This document shows positions 45,051 through 53,756 of a DNA stretch of 64,000 bases, piece by piece (the first letter of the stretch is position 1; every line of letters starts with the position of its first letter). The DNA is from JASHPR01 sp963795055 (lineage in GTDB: Bacteria; Actinomycetota; Actinomycetes; Streptosporangiales; Streptosporangiaceae). The DNA lies in assembly GCA_963795055.1 (NCBI GenBank), contig CAWCGJ010000015.1:62001-126000 (forward strand), read 5' to 3'. Made by a program: the position numbers and the translations under genes. Below the pieces are notes generated by a model, which saw only the letters and a list, made by a program, of their open reading frames with translations, was not told the origin of the DNA and ran no database searches.

Positions 45051-46487
45051 CTAGCCGAGAACCTGGCGGATCGCGGCGGACAGCGCGGCCGGGACGTCCT
45101 CGACCAGCCGGTGCTGCCCGTCCCGTACCAGGTCCTCGCCGCCCACCACGACATGGCGGACGTCGGCGGCGGACCCGGCGAAGATCACCGAGGCCAGCGC
45201 CGTCTTCCCCGTCGCCCCGGCCAGCCGGGGCGAGTCCAGCGCGACCGTGACCAGGTCGGCGATCGCGCCCGCGGCGATCTCCCCGGCGTCGGGCCAGCCC
45301 AGGCTGGCGTGGCCGTCCGTGGTGGCCGCCCGGGCCAGCTCACCGGCCCGGAAGTGCCCGCGCTGCTCGCTGGCCAGCCGTTCCCCGAGCTCGACCCGGC
45401 GCGCCTCCTCGAACAGGTCGACCACGGCCTGGCTGTCGCTGCCGAGGGTCAGCGGGCAGCCCGCGGTGGCCAGCGCGCGGGCCGGGCCGATCCCGTCGGC
45501 GAGGTCGGCCTCGGTCGTCGGGCAGAAGCAGGCGTAGGTCCGGCTGCCGCCGAGCAGGTCCACATCGTGGCCGACCAGGTGGGTGGCGTGCACGGCCGTG
45601 GCCCGGGGCCCGAGCGCGCCGGCGTCGTAGAGCACCTCGGTGGGGGTGCGCCGGTAGGCGGCCAGGCTCGCCTCGTTCTCGGCCCGTTGCTCGGACAGGT
45701 GCGCGTGCAGCGGGGCGCCGTACCGGTGCGCCCAGGCGATCACCGGGTGCATCTGGTCCAGCGGCACCGCGCGCACCGAGTGGATCGCGGCGCCGGCCCG
45801 CGCGAGCGGGCCGAGCAGGCCGTGCTCGTCCGCGCCGAGCGCCTCGGCCCGGGCCGCCCACGCCTCACTGTCGCCGTCGCCGAACCGCAGCTGGGTGCCG
45901 GTCAGCGGCTGCGGCCGTCCGTCCGGGCCCAGCCCGCCGGACAGGTAGCAGGTGTCCAGCAGCGTGATCCGGATTCCGGCCTGCGCCGCCGCGGCGATCA
46001 CGGCCCGGCCCATCTCGTTCGGGTCCGCGTACGGGACGCCCTCCGGGCCGTGGTGCAGGTAGTGGAACTCGCCGACGCAGGTGATGCCCGCCAGCGCCAT
46101 CTCCGCGTAGACGGCGCGGGCCAGGGCCAGGTAGCTGTCCGGGTCGAGCCCGGCGGCCACCTCGTACATCCGCTCCCGCCAGGTCCAGAACGTGCCCAGG
46201 CCCACCTGGGTGATCCCGCGCAGCGCGCGGTGGAACGCGTGCGAGTGCGCGTTCGCCAGGCCCGGCAGGGTCAGGCCGGGCAGCCGGGTCATCCCGGGGC
46301 GCAGGTCCTCGGAGATCTCTGACGCGCGTACCCCAGGGGTGACGGCGGTGAACCGGTCTCCGGCCGCTTCGATCAGCACGTCCGAGCAGACGCCGCGGCC
46401 GGGCAGCCAGGCCAGCTCGGCGTGCCAGGCGCGCGGCGGGGCCGCGGGAACGGCGGCGGGCGCGGGCTCGGCGGCGGGCGCGGTCAT
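45051..46487 (-). CDS. hutF: Formimidoylglutamate deiminase
   Basis: Amidohydrolase-superfamily deiminase converting N-formimino-L-glutamate to N-formyl-L-glutamate and ammonia; 478 aa. Motifs are ANAHSHAFHRALRG (HxH metal ligands), HLSEQRAENEA, HATHLVG and LGSDSQAVVDLFEEAR. The N-terminal 20 residues are Pro/Ala-rich and may be an extension. The ATG at 46487 overlaps the upstream amidohydrolase stop (ATGA). HutF implies the route through formylglutamate rather than direct formimino transfer. hutI follows after 15 bp. Confidence 0.92.
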   Translation of the reverse strand: MTAPAAEPAPAAVPAAPPRAWHAELAWLPGRGVCSDVLIEAAGDRFTAVTPGVRASEISEDLRPGMTRLPGLTLPGLANAHSHAFHRALRGITQVGLGTFWTWRERMYEVAAGLDPDSYLALARAVYAEMALAGITCVGEFHYLHHGPEGVPYADPNEMGRAVIAAAAQAGIRITLLDTCYLSGGLGPDGRPQPLTGTQLRFGDGDSEAWAARAEALGADEHGLLGPLARAGAAIHSVRAVPLDQMHPVIAWAHRYGAPLHAHLSEQRAENEASLAAYRRTPTEVLYDAGALGPRATAVHATHLVGHDVDLLGGSRTYACFCPTTEADLADGIGPARALATAGCPLTLGSDSQAVVDLFEEARRVELGERLASEQRGHFRAGELARAATTDGHASLGWPDAGEIAAGAIADLVTVALDSPRLAGATGKTALASVIFAGSAADVRHVVVGGEDLVRDGQHRLVEDVPAALSAAIRQVLG

Positions 46488-47734
46488 CGGCCGGCCAGCT
46501 CCTCCAGCACGGCCGCCAGCGCCGCCACGCCCGCTTCGCAGTCGGCCGGGTCGGCGTGTTCGGCGGGCGAGTGGGACACCCCCGAGGGGTTGCACACGAA
46601 CAGCATCGCCGCGGGCAGCCGGGCGGCCAGGATCCCGGCGTCGTGGCCGGCGCCGGTCGGCAGGACCGGGGCGGTGATCCCGCGGCTGGCCAGTGTCCCG
46701 GCCAGCCGGGACCGCAGCTGCGCGTCGAACTCCACCCGGGGCGTGAACGACTCCAGGCGCACCTCGACCTCGACGCCCTGATCGGCCGCGGCGCCGTGCG
46801 CGGCGTCCTCGATCTGCTCCACCATGCGGTGCAGCGTCGCCTCGTCCGGGGCGCGCGCGTCCAGCCAGGCGCGCACCGCCGAGCAGATCGCGTTGGCGGC
46901 GCCCGGCTCGGCGATGACCTTGCCGACGGTGGCCAGCGCGGCGTGCTCGGCCGCGGCCTGCCGGGCCGCGAGCACGGTGGCCGCGTACGGCAGCATCGGG
47001 TCGCGGCGGTCGGCCAGCCGGGTCGTGCCCGCGTGGTCGGCCCGGCCGGTGAAGTCCAGCCGCCACCGGCCGTGCGCCCAGATGCCCTCCGCGATCCCGA
47101 CCGCGGCGCCCAGCCCGTCCAGCGCGCGGCCCTGCTCGATGTGCAGCTCGACGAACGCGCCGATGCTGTCCAGCAGCTCCTCGTCTTCGCCCAGCTGCCC
47201 GGGATCGAGCCCGGCCTCGGTCATCGCCTTGGCCAGGCTCGCCCCGTCGCCGTCCCGCAGCCCCAGCGCGGCCTGCGGAGCCAGGACCCCGGTCAGCAGG
47301 CGGCTGCCCAGGCAGGCCACGCCGAACCGGCCGCCTTCCTCCTCGCAGAACGCGGCCACGGCAATCGGCCGGGAGGGGACGAACCCGCGCTCCCGGAGCA
47401 GGTCGATCGCGGCGAAGCCGGACACCACCCCGAGCGGGCCGTCGTAGGCCCCGCCGTCCGGTACCGAGTCCAGGTGGCTCCCGGTGACGATCGTCGAGTC
47501 GGACGGCCACGCGGCCGGCACGTCCCAGTGCGCCCAGAGGTTGCCGTTGCGATCGGTCTGGAGGCGCAGGGACCGTTGCGTGGCCTGCTCACAAAACCAT
47601 TCGCGGCAGGCCGCATCCGCCGCGGTGAACGAGTAGCGCCGGTAGCCGCCGGTGCCCGGGTCCCGGCCGAGCGGCAGCAGCGAGTCCCACAGCTCGGCGA
47701 AGCTCACCGCGCCGCCCGCCTCACTGCCCGGCAC
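46484..47734 (-). CDS. M20/hydantoinase-type amidohydrolase of the hut operon
   Basis: 416-aa metal-dependent amidase annotated in relatives as allantoate amidohydrolase. Segments are GSHLDSVPDGGAYDGPLGV, AFCEEEGGRFGVACLGS, ELHIEQGRALDG, RADHAGTTRL and GAGHDAGILA. Its fixed position between hutU and hutF in actinobacteria suggests it does the last step, hydrolysis of N-formylglutamate to glutamate and formate, in place of HutG; this is inference from context. The start is uncertain: GTG 47734 overlaps hutU by 14 bp, and GTG 47707 fits the family N-terminus (SFAELWDSLLPLGRD). Confidence 0.85.
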   Translation of the reverse strand: MPGSEAGGAVSFAELWDSLLPLGRDPGTGGYRRYSFTAADAACREWFCEQATQRSLRLQTDRNGNLWAHWDVPAAWPSDSTIVTGSHLDSVPDGGAYDGPLGVVSGFAAIDLLRERGFVPSRPIAVAAFCEEEGGRFGVACLGSRLLTGVLAPQAALGLRDGDGASLAKAMTEAGLDPGQLGEDEELLDSIGAFVELHIEQGRALDGLGAAVGIAEGIWAHGRWRLDFTGRADHAGTTRLADRRDPMLPYAATVLAARQAAAEHAALATVGKVIAEPGAANAICSAVRAWLDARAPDEATLHRMVEQIEDAAHGAAADQGVEVEVRLESFTPRVEFDAQLRSRLAGTLASRGITAPVLPTGAGHDAGILAARLPAAMLFVCNPSGVSHSPAEHADPADCEAGVAALAAVLEELAGR

Positions 47735-49424
47735 CGGCCATCGGCACGCGGACGCCGCGCTCGGCGGCGACCTCGGCGGCCCGGTCGTAACCGGCGTCGA
47801 CGTGCCTGATCACGCCCATGCCCGGGTCGTTGGTCAGCACCCGCTCCAGCTTCTGCGCGGCCAGCTCGCTACCGTCGGCCACGCACACCTGGCCCGCGTG
47901 GATGGACCGGCCGATGCCGACCCCGCCGCCGTGGTGGATGCTCACCCAGGACGCGCCCGAGGAGGTGCTGACCAGGGCGTTCAGCAGCGGCCAGTCCGCG
48001 ATCGCGTCCGATCCGTCGGCCATCGCCTCGGTCTCGCGGTACGGCGAGGCGACCGAGCCGCAGTCCAGGTGGTCGCGGCCGATCACGATCGGCGCCTGCA
48101 CGTCGCCGCGCTGGACCAGTTCGTTGAAGCGCACCCCGGCCAGGTGCCGCTCCCCGTAGCCGAGCCAGCAGATCCGCGCGGGCAGGCCCTGGAAGTGCAC
48201 CTTCTGCTCGGCCATCCTGATCCATCTCGCCAGGGCCTCGTTCTGCGGGAACAGGTCCAGGATCGCCGCGTCGGTCGCCGCGATGTCCTTGGGTTGCCCG
48301 GACAGCGCCGCCCACCGGAACGGGCCCTTGCCCTCGCAGAACAGCGGCCTGATGTACGCCGGGACGAAGCCGGGGAAGTCGAAGGCCCGGTCGTAGCCGG
48401 CCAGCAGGGCCTCGCCGCGGATCGAGTTGCCGTAGTCGAAAACCTCGGCGCCCGCGTCCTGGAAGCCCACCATCGCCGCCACGTGGGCCGCCATCGACTC
48501 CCGGGCCCGGGTGGTGAACCCAGCCGGGTCCTCGGCCCGCAGCGCGGCCATGTCCTCGAAGGCGACACCGCGGGGCAGGTAGGTCAGCGGGTCGTGAGCC
48601 GAGGTCTGGTCGGTGACGATGTCGATCGGGGCGCCCATGCGCAGCAGCTGCGGCACGATCTCGGCCGCGTTGCCCAGCAGCCCGATCGACAGCGCCTCGG
48701 CGGTGTCCCGGGCCTGGACCGCGCGGCGCACCGCGTCGTCCACGCCGTCCGCGGCCACGTCCAGGTAGCCATGCTCGATCCGGCGGTCGATCCGGGACGG
48801 ATCGCAGTCGACGCAGATCGCGACGCCGCCGTTCATCGTGACCGCGAGTGGCTGCGCCCCGCCCATCCCGCCCAGACCCGCGGTCAGCGTGATCGTTCCG
48901 GCCAGCGAGCCACCGAAGCGCTTGGCGGCCACCGCGGCGAACGTCTCGTAGGTACCCTGCAGGATGCCCTGGGTGCCGATGTAGATCCAGGACCCCGCGG
49001 TCATCTGGCCGAACATGGTCAGCCCGGCCGCCTCGAGCCTGCGGAACTCCTCCCAGGTGGCCCACTGCGGGACCAGGTTGGAGTTGGCGATCAGCACCCG
49101 CGGCGCCCACTCGTGGGTGCGGAAGACGCCGACCGGCTTGCCGGACTGGACCAGCAGGGTCTCGTCCGCCTCCAGGTCCCGCAGCGAGGCAACGATCGCG
49201 TCGAACGCGTCCCAGCTGCGGGCGGCCCGGCCCGACCCGCCGTACACGATCAGCTCGTCCGGGTGCTCGGCCACCTCGGGGTCGAGGTTGTTCATCAGCA
49301 TCCGCATGGCCGCCTCCTGCGGCCAGCCCTTGCAGGCCAGCGCGGTCCCGCGCGGGGCGCGGACCGGGCGCGGGCCAGCCGGGCGGTGGCCAGTGGACGG
49401 TCCAGCCGGGCGCTCAGCAGTCAT
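47721..49424 (-). CDS. hutU: Urocanate hydratase
   Basis: NAD-dependent hydration of urocanate to imidazolone propionate, the second step of histidine catabolism; 567 aa. Family segments are RMLMNNLDPEVAEHPDEL, VYGGSGRAARSW, VLIANSNLVPQWATWEEF, GLGGMGGAQPL, the conserved Cys region RPLFCEGKGPFRW, and SIHHGGGVGIG. The N-terminus has a Pro/Arg-rich stretch before GTALACKGW and the exact start is not certain. It is the first gene of a leftward hut operon; no hutH (histidase) is in the window. Confidence 0.94.
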   Translation of the reverse strand: MTAERPAGPSTGHRPAGPRPVRAPRGTALACKGWPQEAAMRMLMNNLDPEVAEHPDELIVYGGSGRAARSWDAFDAIVASLRDLEADETLLVQSGKPVGVFRTHEWAPRVLIANSNLVPQWATWEEFRRLEAAGLTMFGQMTAGSWIYIGTQGILQGTYETFAAVAAKRFGGSLAGTITLTAGLGGMGGAQPLAVTMNGGVAICVDCDPSRIDRRIEHGYLDVAADGVDDAVRRAVQARDTAEALSIGLLGNAAEIVPQLLRMGAPIDIVTDQTSAHDPLTYLPRGVAFEDMAALRAEDPAGFTTRARESMAAHVAAMVGFQDAGAEVFDYGNSIRGEALLAGYDRAFDFPGFVPAYIRPLFCEGKGPFRWAALSGQPKDIAATDAAILDLFPQNEALARWIRMAEQKVHFQGLPARICWLGYGERHLAGVRFNELVQRGDVQAPIVIGRDHLDCGSVASPYRETEAMADGSDAIADWPLLNALVSTSSGASWVSIHHGGGVGIGRSIHAGQVCVADGSELAAQKLERVLTNDPGMGVIRHVDAGYDRAAEVAAERGVRVPMAGAGQ

Positions 49425-49475
49425 GGCCGGTCTCCTCGTCGAGTCGGTGGACAGGGCGCAGCGGGCGAGCCGTCG

Positions 49476-50114
49476 CTACCGGCCATCATCCCCCGTTCCG
49501 AGGGCACGCTCCCATCCGCCGCACTCCTCGGCGATGGCAAAGCCCAGGCTCAGGTAGACGTCGGCCGGCTCGCCCCAGGTCTCCACGGTGACCGGGCCCG
49601 CGCCCAGGTGGGCGGCCGCGCCGAGCACGAGCCGGCGCACGGCGTCCGGCGATCCGGGGCCGCCGGGGAAGCCGGGCCCGTCGACGTGACGGGCCTGCGG
49701 TTCGACGCGGCACAGGCCGCTCCAGCGGCCGGGCCGGCCCAGGCCGACGTACCGCGCCTCCGGCGAGCTGGCCCAGGCGGCGTCGAACTGGTGATGCCCC
49801 CACTGCCCGATGTACGCGCGCGGCAGCAAGTCGAGCACGGTCGCGGTGTCCAGCACGGGCAGCGGATCGGCGGGCGGCAGGACGGCGGCGACCAGCCGCC
49901 GGTAGCCCTGCCGCGGTGTGAATCCGGCGCCGCGCAGATCGGCTGGGCAATGGACCCAGAAGACGACCGATCCGTGCGCCACAGCCTCCCGGGCGAGCGC
50001 GTCCAGCAGGCCGACGTCGGCCGCGTCCAGCTCGCACTCCGCCAGCGGCTCCCCGGCCGGGGTGCGCGCGAAGACGAGCCGGCCGGCCAGGCCGCTGTCA
50101 CCGGCGCCGGACAT
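49476..50114 (-). CDS. GNAT-like acetyltransferase fold protein
   Basis: 212 aa. The C-terminal half has a GNAT-like pattern: ARYVGLGRPGRWSGLCRVEP as strands 4-5, a helix in DAVRRLVLGAAAHLG, then VTVETWGEPADVYLSLGF, as in acetyltransferases with a final LGF motif. The N-terminal half (DVGLLDALAREAVAHG, VVFWVHCPADLRGAGFTPRQGYRRL) may be a first, degenerate GNAT repeat. The substrate is unknown. The ATG at 50114 overlaps the alcohol-dehydrogenase end by 17 bp, so it belongs to the operon running from 53363. It is followed by hutU after about 50 bp. Confidence 0.7.
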   Translation of the reverse strand: MSGAGDSGLAGRLVFARTPAGEPLAECELDAADVGLLDALAREAVAHGSVVFWVHCPADLRGAGFTPRQGYRRLVAAVLPPADPLPVLDTATVLDLLPRAYIGQWGHHQFDAAWASSPEARYVGLGRPGRWSGLCRVEPQARHVDGPGFPGGPGSPDAVRRLVLGAAAHLGAGPVTVETWGEPADVYLSLGFAIAEECGGWERALGTGDDGR

Positions 50115-51305
50115 GGCGCATCTCCCCCTGGTCGGACGCGAGCAGGATCGCATGGATGTCGGCGGCGTCTGGCGGCCGCGGGGTGTTGGCCAGCACCTCG
50201 TCGTCGAGCGCGTCCGCGGCGATCTGATCGAAGTCAGCCCGGGAGATGCCCAGGTCGGTCACGCGCCGGGGCATCCCCAGCCGGTCGGCCAGGCCGGCGA
50301 CCGCCTCGATGGCGGCGTCGGCATTCCAGGCGCTGTCCCGGGACGGGTCGCCGGCGCCGAGGGCGGCCGCCACGTCGGCCAGGCGCTCGGCGCTGGCCGG
50401 GGCGTTGAACCGGAGTACCTGCGGGAGCGCCGCGGTGAGGGCCACGCCGTGCGCGATGTCGAACCGGCCGCCGAGCGCATGGCCGACCGCATGGCACAGG
50501 CCGAGGCCGGTGCTGGCCATCGCGATGCCGGCCATGTGCGCGGCCAGCAGCATCTGCGATCGGGCCTCCAGGTCCTGGCCGTCGGCGTGGGCCCGGGGCA
50601 GGTGAACCGCGATCATGCGGATGACCTGCAACGCGATGCCGTCCGACCAGGGATTGGCCCGGACCGACAGGTAGGACTCCAGGGCATGGGTCAGCGCGTC
50701 CATGCCGGTGGCGGCGGTCGCCGGCGGCGGGAGGCCGACGGTCAGGCCCGGGTCGAGGACCGCGGCGGCGGGCAGCGTGCTGGCGTGGCCCACGTAGAAC
50801 TTGCGGCACGTCTGCGGATCGGTCACGACCCCGAACGCGTTCGTCTCGGCTCCGGTGCCCGCCGTGGTCGGGACGGCCACGATGGGCAGCGCCGGGCTAG
50901 CGAACTGGCCGCGGTAGTCGAGGTCTCGTCCCCGCTGCGGGTTGACGGCGGCCAGGGCGATCCCCTTGGCCGCGTCGATCGGCGATCCGCCGCCCACCGC
51001 CACCAGCGCGACCCGGGGGCCGGCCCCGCCGCTGCCTCCGCGCCGGCGGCCACGTCGCCGGTGGTCGGGTTGGGGTGCACCCCGCGGAACACGGTCACCG
51101 GCATCCCCGCCGCCTTGAGCACGCCGGCGACGCTGGCCACCACCGGCGTGGCGGCCAGCGCGGCGTCGGTGACCACGACCGCGGCGTGGCGGCCGGTCCC
51201 GAGGACCAGGCCAGGAAGCCTGCCGACGGCGCCGACACCGAAGTAGGCGCTCGGCGTGGGCGACAGGGTGAGCTCGGTGCGGCCGAGGTCGGAGGTCATG
51301 GTCAT
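50098..51305 (-). pseudogene. Iron-type alcohol dehydrogenase with a frame disruption
   Basis: Fe-dependent alcohol dehydrogenase family. The frame from ATG 51305 gives a good N-terminus (YFGVGAVGRLPGLVLGTGRH, GVHPNPTTGDVAAGAEA) but loses homology near 51015-51040. The -1 frame continues with VALVAVGGGSPIDAAKGIAL, PTTAGTGAE, and the metal ligands in CHAVGHALGGRFDIAHGVA, to the stop at 50098. One lost base in the GGGG or CCCCC run of this stretch would explain it. The enzyme is intact apart from that point, so either a recent mutation or an assembly error. ATG overlaps the upstream gene's stop (ATGA). Confidence 0.85.
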
Positions 51306-52222
51306 TCCTGCGGTGACGGCGGGCCGATGCGGAGCGGGGTGCCGGTGAGGTCCTCGAGCAGCTTGATCGGGAGCATCTCGCCGCCGGCGTCCCCGTACTG
51401 GGCCCGCGCCCGCCGGTAGATCTGCTCGACGACCGCGCTCACCTCGGCCGGCACTCCGGCCTGCCGGGCCAGGTCGACCGCGAGGCCGAGATCCTGGCAG
51501 GCCAGCGCCAGCGTGAACGACTCGTCGTAGTCACCGCGGTACAGCACCGGCAACACGTCGCGCTCGAGAAAGTGACTGGCCGCGGGGCTGGCCAGCAGGC
51601 AGCGGCGCAGCACGGCCAGGTCGACCCCGGCCGCGGTGCCCACGCTCAGCACCTCGGCGGTCGCGGTCAGGTGGGCGGACCAGAGCAGGTTGATCATCAG
51701 CTTGACCGTGTACCCGGCGCCGTGCGGCCCCACGTGCAGGATCCGCTCCGGGTCGCCCATCGCCTCCAGCAGCGGGCGGGCCCGCTGGTAGGTCCCGGCC
51801 CGGCCGCCGACGAAGATCTGCAGCGTGCCCGCCTCGGCACCGCTGGCCATGCCGCTGACCGGGGCGTCGAGGACCTGGATGTCACGGCGCTCGGCCACGG
51901 CCCGCACCCGGTCCGCGACGGCCGGGGCCGACGTGGACATGTCGATCCACACGGCCCCAGGCGGCAGGCCGTCCAGCAGCCCGGCCGGGCCGAGCAGGAC
52001 CTCCTCCACCTGCCGCGGCCCCGGCAGCATGGTGATCGCCACGTCCCGGTCCCGAGCCGCCTCGCGCGGCGACGCCGCCCACGCCGCGCCGTCGGCCACG
52101 AGGGCGTCGGCCGCCTCGCGGCGCAGATCGTGCACGACCAGGTCGTGCCCGGCGGCCAGGATGTTGCGGCACATGGGCGCGCCCATGTGACCGAGGCCGA
52201 CGAAACCTACCCTCATCGCCAC
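51302..52222 (-). CDS. Beta-hydroxyacid dehydrogenase (3-hydroxyisobutyrate dehydrogenase family)
   Basis: 306-aa NAD(P)-dependent enzyme. It has the Rossmann motif GFVGLGHMGAPM at residues 6-17, the substrate-binding DAPVSGMASGAEAG near 123-136, and the catalytic Lys in GAGYTVKLMINLL. The family includes tartronate-semialdehyde reductase, 3-hydroxyisobutyrate and GLYR-type enzymes, and I cannot choose among them. It lies between an enolase-superfamily enzyme (32 bp upstream) and the alcohol dehydrogenase (ATGA overlap), pointing to a hydroxy-acid or sugar-acid pathway. ATG 52216 is an alternative start. Confidence 0.88.
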   Translation of the reverse strand: MAMRVGFVGLGHMGAPMCRNILAAGHDLVVHDLRREAADALVADGAAWAASPREAARDRDVAITMLPGPRQVEEVLLGPAGLLDGLPPGAVWIDMSTSAPAVADRVRAVAERRDIQVLDAPVSGMASGAEAGTLQIFVGGRAGTYQRARPLLEAMGDPERILHVGPHGAGYTVKLMINLLWSAHLTATAEVLSVGTAAGVDLAVLRRCLLASPAASHFLERDVLPVLYRGDYDESFTLALACQDLGLAVDLARQAGVPAEVSAVVEQIYRRARAQYGDAGGEMLPIKLLEDLTGTPLRIGPPSPQE

Positions 52223-52253
52223 TCCCCACCACGATCCCGAACGCGACGCCCGC

Positions 52254-53363
52254 TCAGCGCCTGGCCCACCGCACGACCGCGGCCTCGTCGATCTGCGCGC
52301 CCAGGCCCGGGCGGGCGGGCACGGTCAGGCACCCGCCGGAGTCGACGCGCAGCGGCTCGGCCAGGAAGAAATCGCGCCGCTGCTCGGTCCACCCCGGCGG
52401 GTCATAGGGGAACTCCAGGTACGGGCCGCCGCCGACGCCGACCGTGACGTGCAGGTTCGCCAGCAGGCCCAGCCCGTTGGTCCAGGTATGCGGGGTGAAC
52501 CAGCGATGGCGGGCCCGGGCTAGCTCGGCGACCGTCCGGGCCCCGATCATGCCCACCGCGAGCACAGCGTCGGGCTGCACGACGTCCAGCGCGCCGGCCG
52601 CCAGCGCGTCGAGCAACTCGGGCAGGGTCCGGGCCATCTCGCCGCCGGCCACCCGGATCCCGGCCTGCTCCCGGAGGGTCCGCATGCCGTCCAGGTCGCG
52701 GGCGGGCAGCGGCTCCTCCAGCCAGAGCACGCCGAGCTCGGCCAGCTCGCCGGCCAGCCGCCGGACCGCGGCCAGGTCGAGGGCGGCCGAGACGTCCCCG
52801 GGCATCCGCCACCCCTGGTTCAGGTCGACCATGATGTCCAGGCCGTCCCCGACCGCCTGGCGGGTGGCCCGCACCGCGGCCAGCCCCGCGGAGACGTCCT
52901 CCCGGGCGATGCGGATCTTCACCGCCCGGAAGCCCGCGGCCTGGGCCGCCAGGGCGGCTTCCGCCCGCTCCCCCGGGCTCTTCAGCTCGCCGAACGACGC
53001 GTAGGCCGGCACGCTCCGGCTGGCCCCGCCGAACAGCACGGACACCGGCAGCCCGGCCACCTGGCCGACGATGTCCCACAGCGCGGCCTCCAGCGGCCAG
53101 TAGCGCCCGGCGTGGAAGCCGAGCGTCTCGATGACGGCCGCGTGCCGGGCGACCTGCAGCGGGTCGCGGCCGATGAACAGGTCACCGAACACCTCGAAGC
53201 CGTCCATGGTGTCACCGGAGCCGTACCCGGTCACGCCCTCGTCGGTCTCCACCCGGACCAGGGTGGCGTCGAACCGGGCACGCGGCACCGGGTCCCAGGC
53301 CGCGGGGAACGGCGGATCCAGCGGCAGCCGCATCCGGTCCAGCCGGATCGCGGTGATCTTCAC
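52254..53363 (-). CDS. Enolase-superfamily enzyme, mandelate racemase-like
   Basis: 369-aa barrel enzyme. The first catalytic motif is KIR (K149, R151, a KxR variant). Metal ligands are D180 in MVDLNQGW, an Glu of LEEP (216/217) and E242 in GGEM. D265 in QPD and H292 in TPHTWTNG form the Asp-His dyad of the mandelate-racemase subgroup, so an acid-sugar dehydratase or racemase is likely. The GTG at 53363 has no ribosome site. It overlaps the stop of a leaderless 8-codon ORF (GTGA), suggesting coupled initiation. The divergent ABC importer may supply its substrate. Confidence 0.88.
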   Translation of the reverse strand: MKITAIRLDRMRLPLDPPFPAAWDPVPRARFDATLVRVETDEGVTGYGSGDTMDGFEVFGDLFIGRDPLQVARHAAVIETLGFHAGRYWPLEAALWDIVGQVAGLPVSVLFGGASRSVPAYASFGELKSPGERAEAALAAQAAGFRAVKIRIAREDVSAGLAAVRATRQAVGDGLDIMVDLNQGWRMPGDVSAALDLAAVRRLAGELAELGVLWLEEPLPARDLDGMRTLREQAGIRVAGGEMARTLPELLDALAAGALDVVQPDAVLAVGMIGARTVAELARARHRWFTPHTWTNGLGLLANLHVTVGVGGGPYLEFPYDPPGWTEQRRDFFLAEPLRVDSGGCLTVPARPGLGAQIDEAAVVRWARR

Positions 53364-53386
53364 TGGGCGCGGGCGTCGTCGGGCAT
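53360..53386 (-). CDS. Candidate leaderless 8-residue leader ORF (MPDDARAQ)
   Basis: ATG 53386 lies exactly 7 nt behind a TACCCT box, the geometry seen for the leaderless genes of this window. The frame MPDDARAQ ends at a TGA that overlaps the GTG start of the enolase-superfamily gene. It may feed ribosomes to a start that lacks a Shine-Dalgarno sequence. The peptide itself has no obvious regulatory codon run. Not proven; it could be chance. Confidence 0.4.
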   Translation of the reverse strand: MPDDARAQ

Positions 53387-53393
53387 GGCGACG

Positions 53394-53399
53394 AGGGTA
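53394..53399 (-). promoter_or_regulatory. -10 box (TACCCT) for the enolase-superfamily operon
   Basis: Minus-strand TACCCT is 7 nt before ATG 53386 of the 8-codon leader ORF. It matches the TANNNT pattern, though with a C-rich centre. Confidence 0.4.
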
Positions 53400-53493
53400 A
53401 CGCCCCGGGCCGACACCGCGGCAAGCCAGGCGCCGCGGCGGGTGTGCGACAGAAATGTAGGGACTGATGCGTCTCTGCTGGCAGCGGGCTTCT

Positions 53494-53518
53494 CCTGGTT
53501 GTACGTGTTGCAACCAGG
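53494..53518. promoter_or_regulatory. Inverted repeat CCTGGTTG-N9-CAACCAGG, candidate operator
   Basis: A perfect 8-bp inverted repeat with a 9-bp spacer (25 bp total) in the shared divergent region. The inner bases TTGTACGTGTTGCAA are partly symmetric too. Its position suits a regulator controlling both operons; no regulator gene is in view. Confidence 0.4.
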
Positions 53519-53756
53519 CCCGGAACTGCTGGCCAGCGCCGCGCGGGCGGGCTATCCCGCTCTGGAGCAGGTCACCTGATGCACGATGCACAACCAGACA
53601 GGTGCCATCTGAGCAGCGTCATCGCGAGGATGATCTTGACTACCTACAAAATTGACGCGCACCCCGCCGCGGCTCGTCGGCTTGGTCACGTTTCGGCGCA
53701 TTCGGCACCCGACTCGTTGCGGCGCTACCGGCGGGAAACTAGGCTGCGTGCATCCG

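Larger units (their letters stand above)
53387..53756. other. Divergent intergenic region with candidate operator
   Basis: About 370 bp between the leftward catabolic operon and the rightward ABC operon. It contains the TACCCT box (53394-53399) and a perfect 8-bp inverted repeat at 53494-53518. An AT-richer stretch with TTGACT and AAATTGACG (53636-53657) follows, and TAGGCT (53740-53745) lies 11 nt before ATG 53757. No convincing gene is seen. Confidence 0.5.

Noticed and set aside
53467..53655. 62-residue open frame in the divergent control region
   Set aside because: No ribosome site, Cys/Trp-rich random-looking sequence, and it overlaps the candidate operator.
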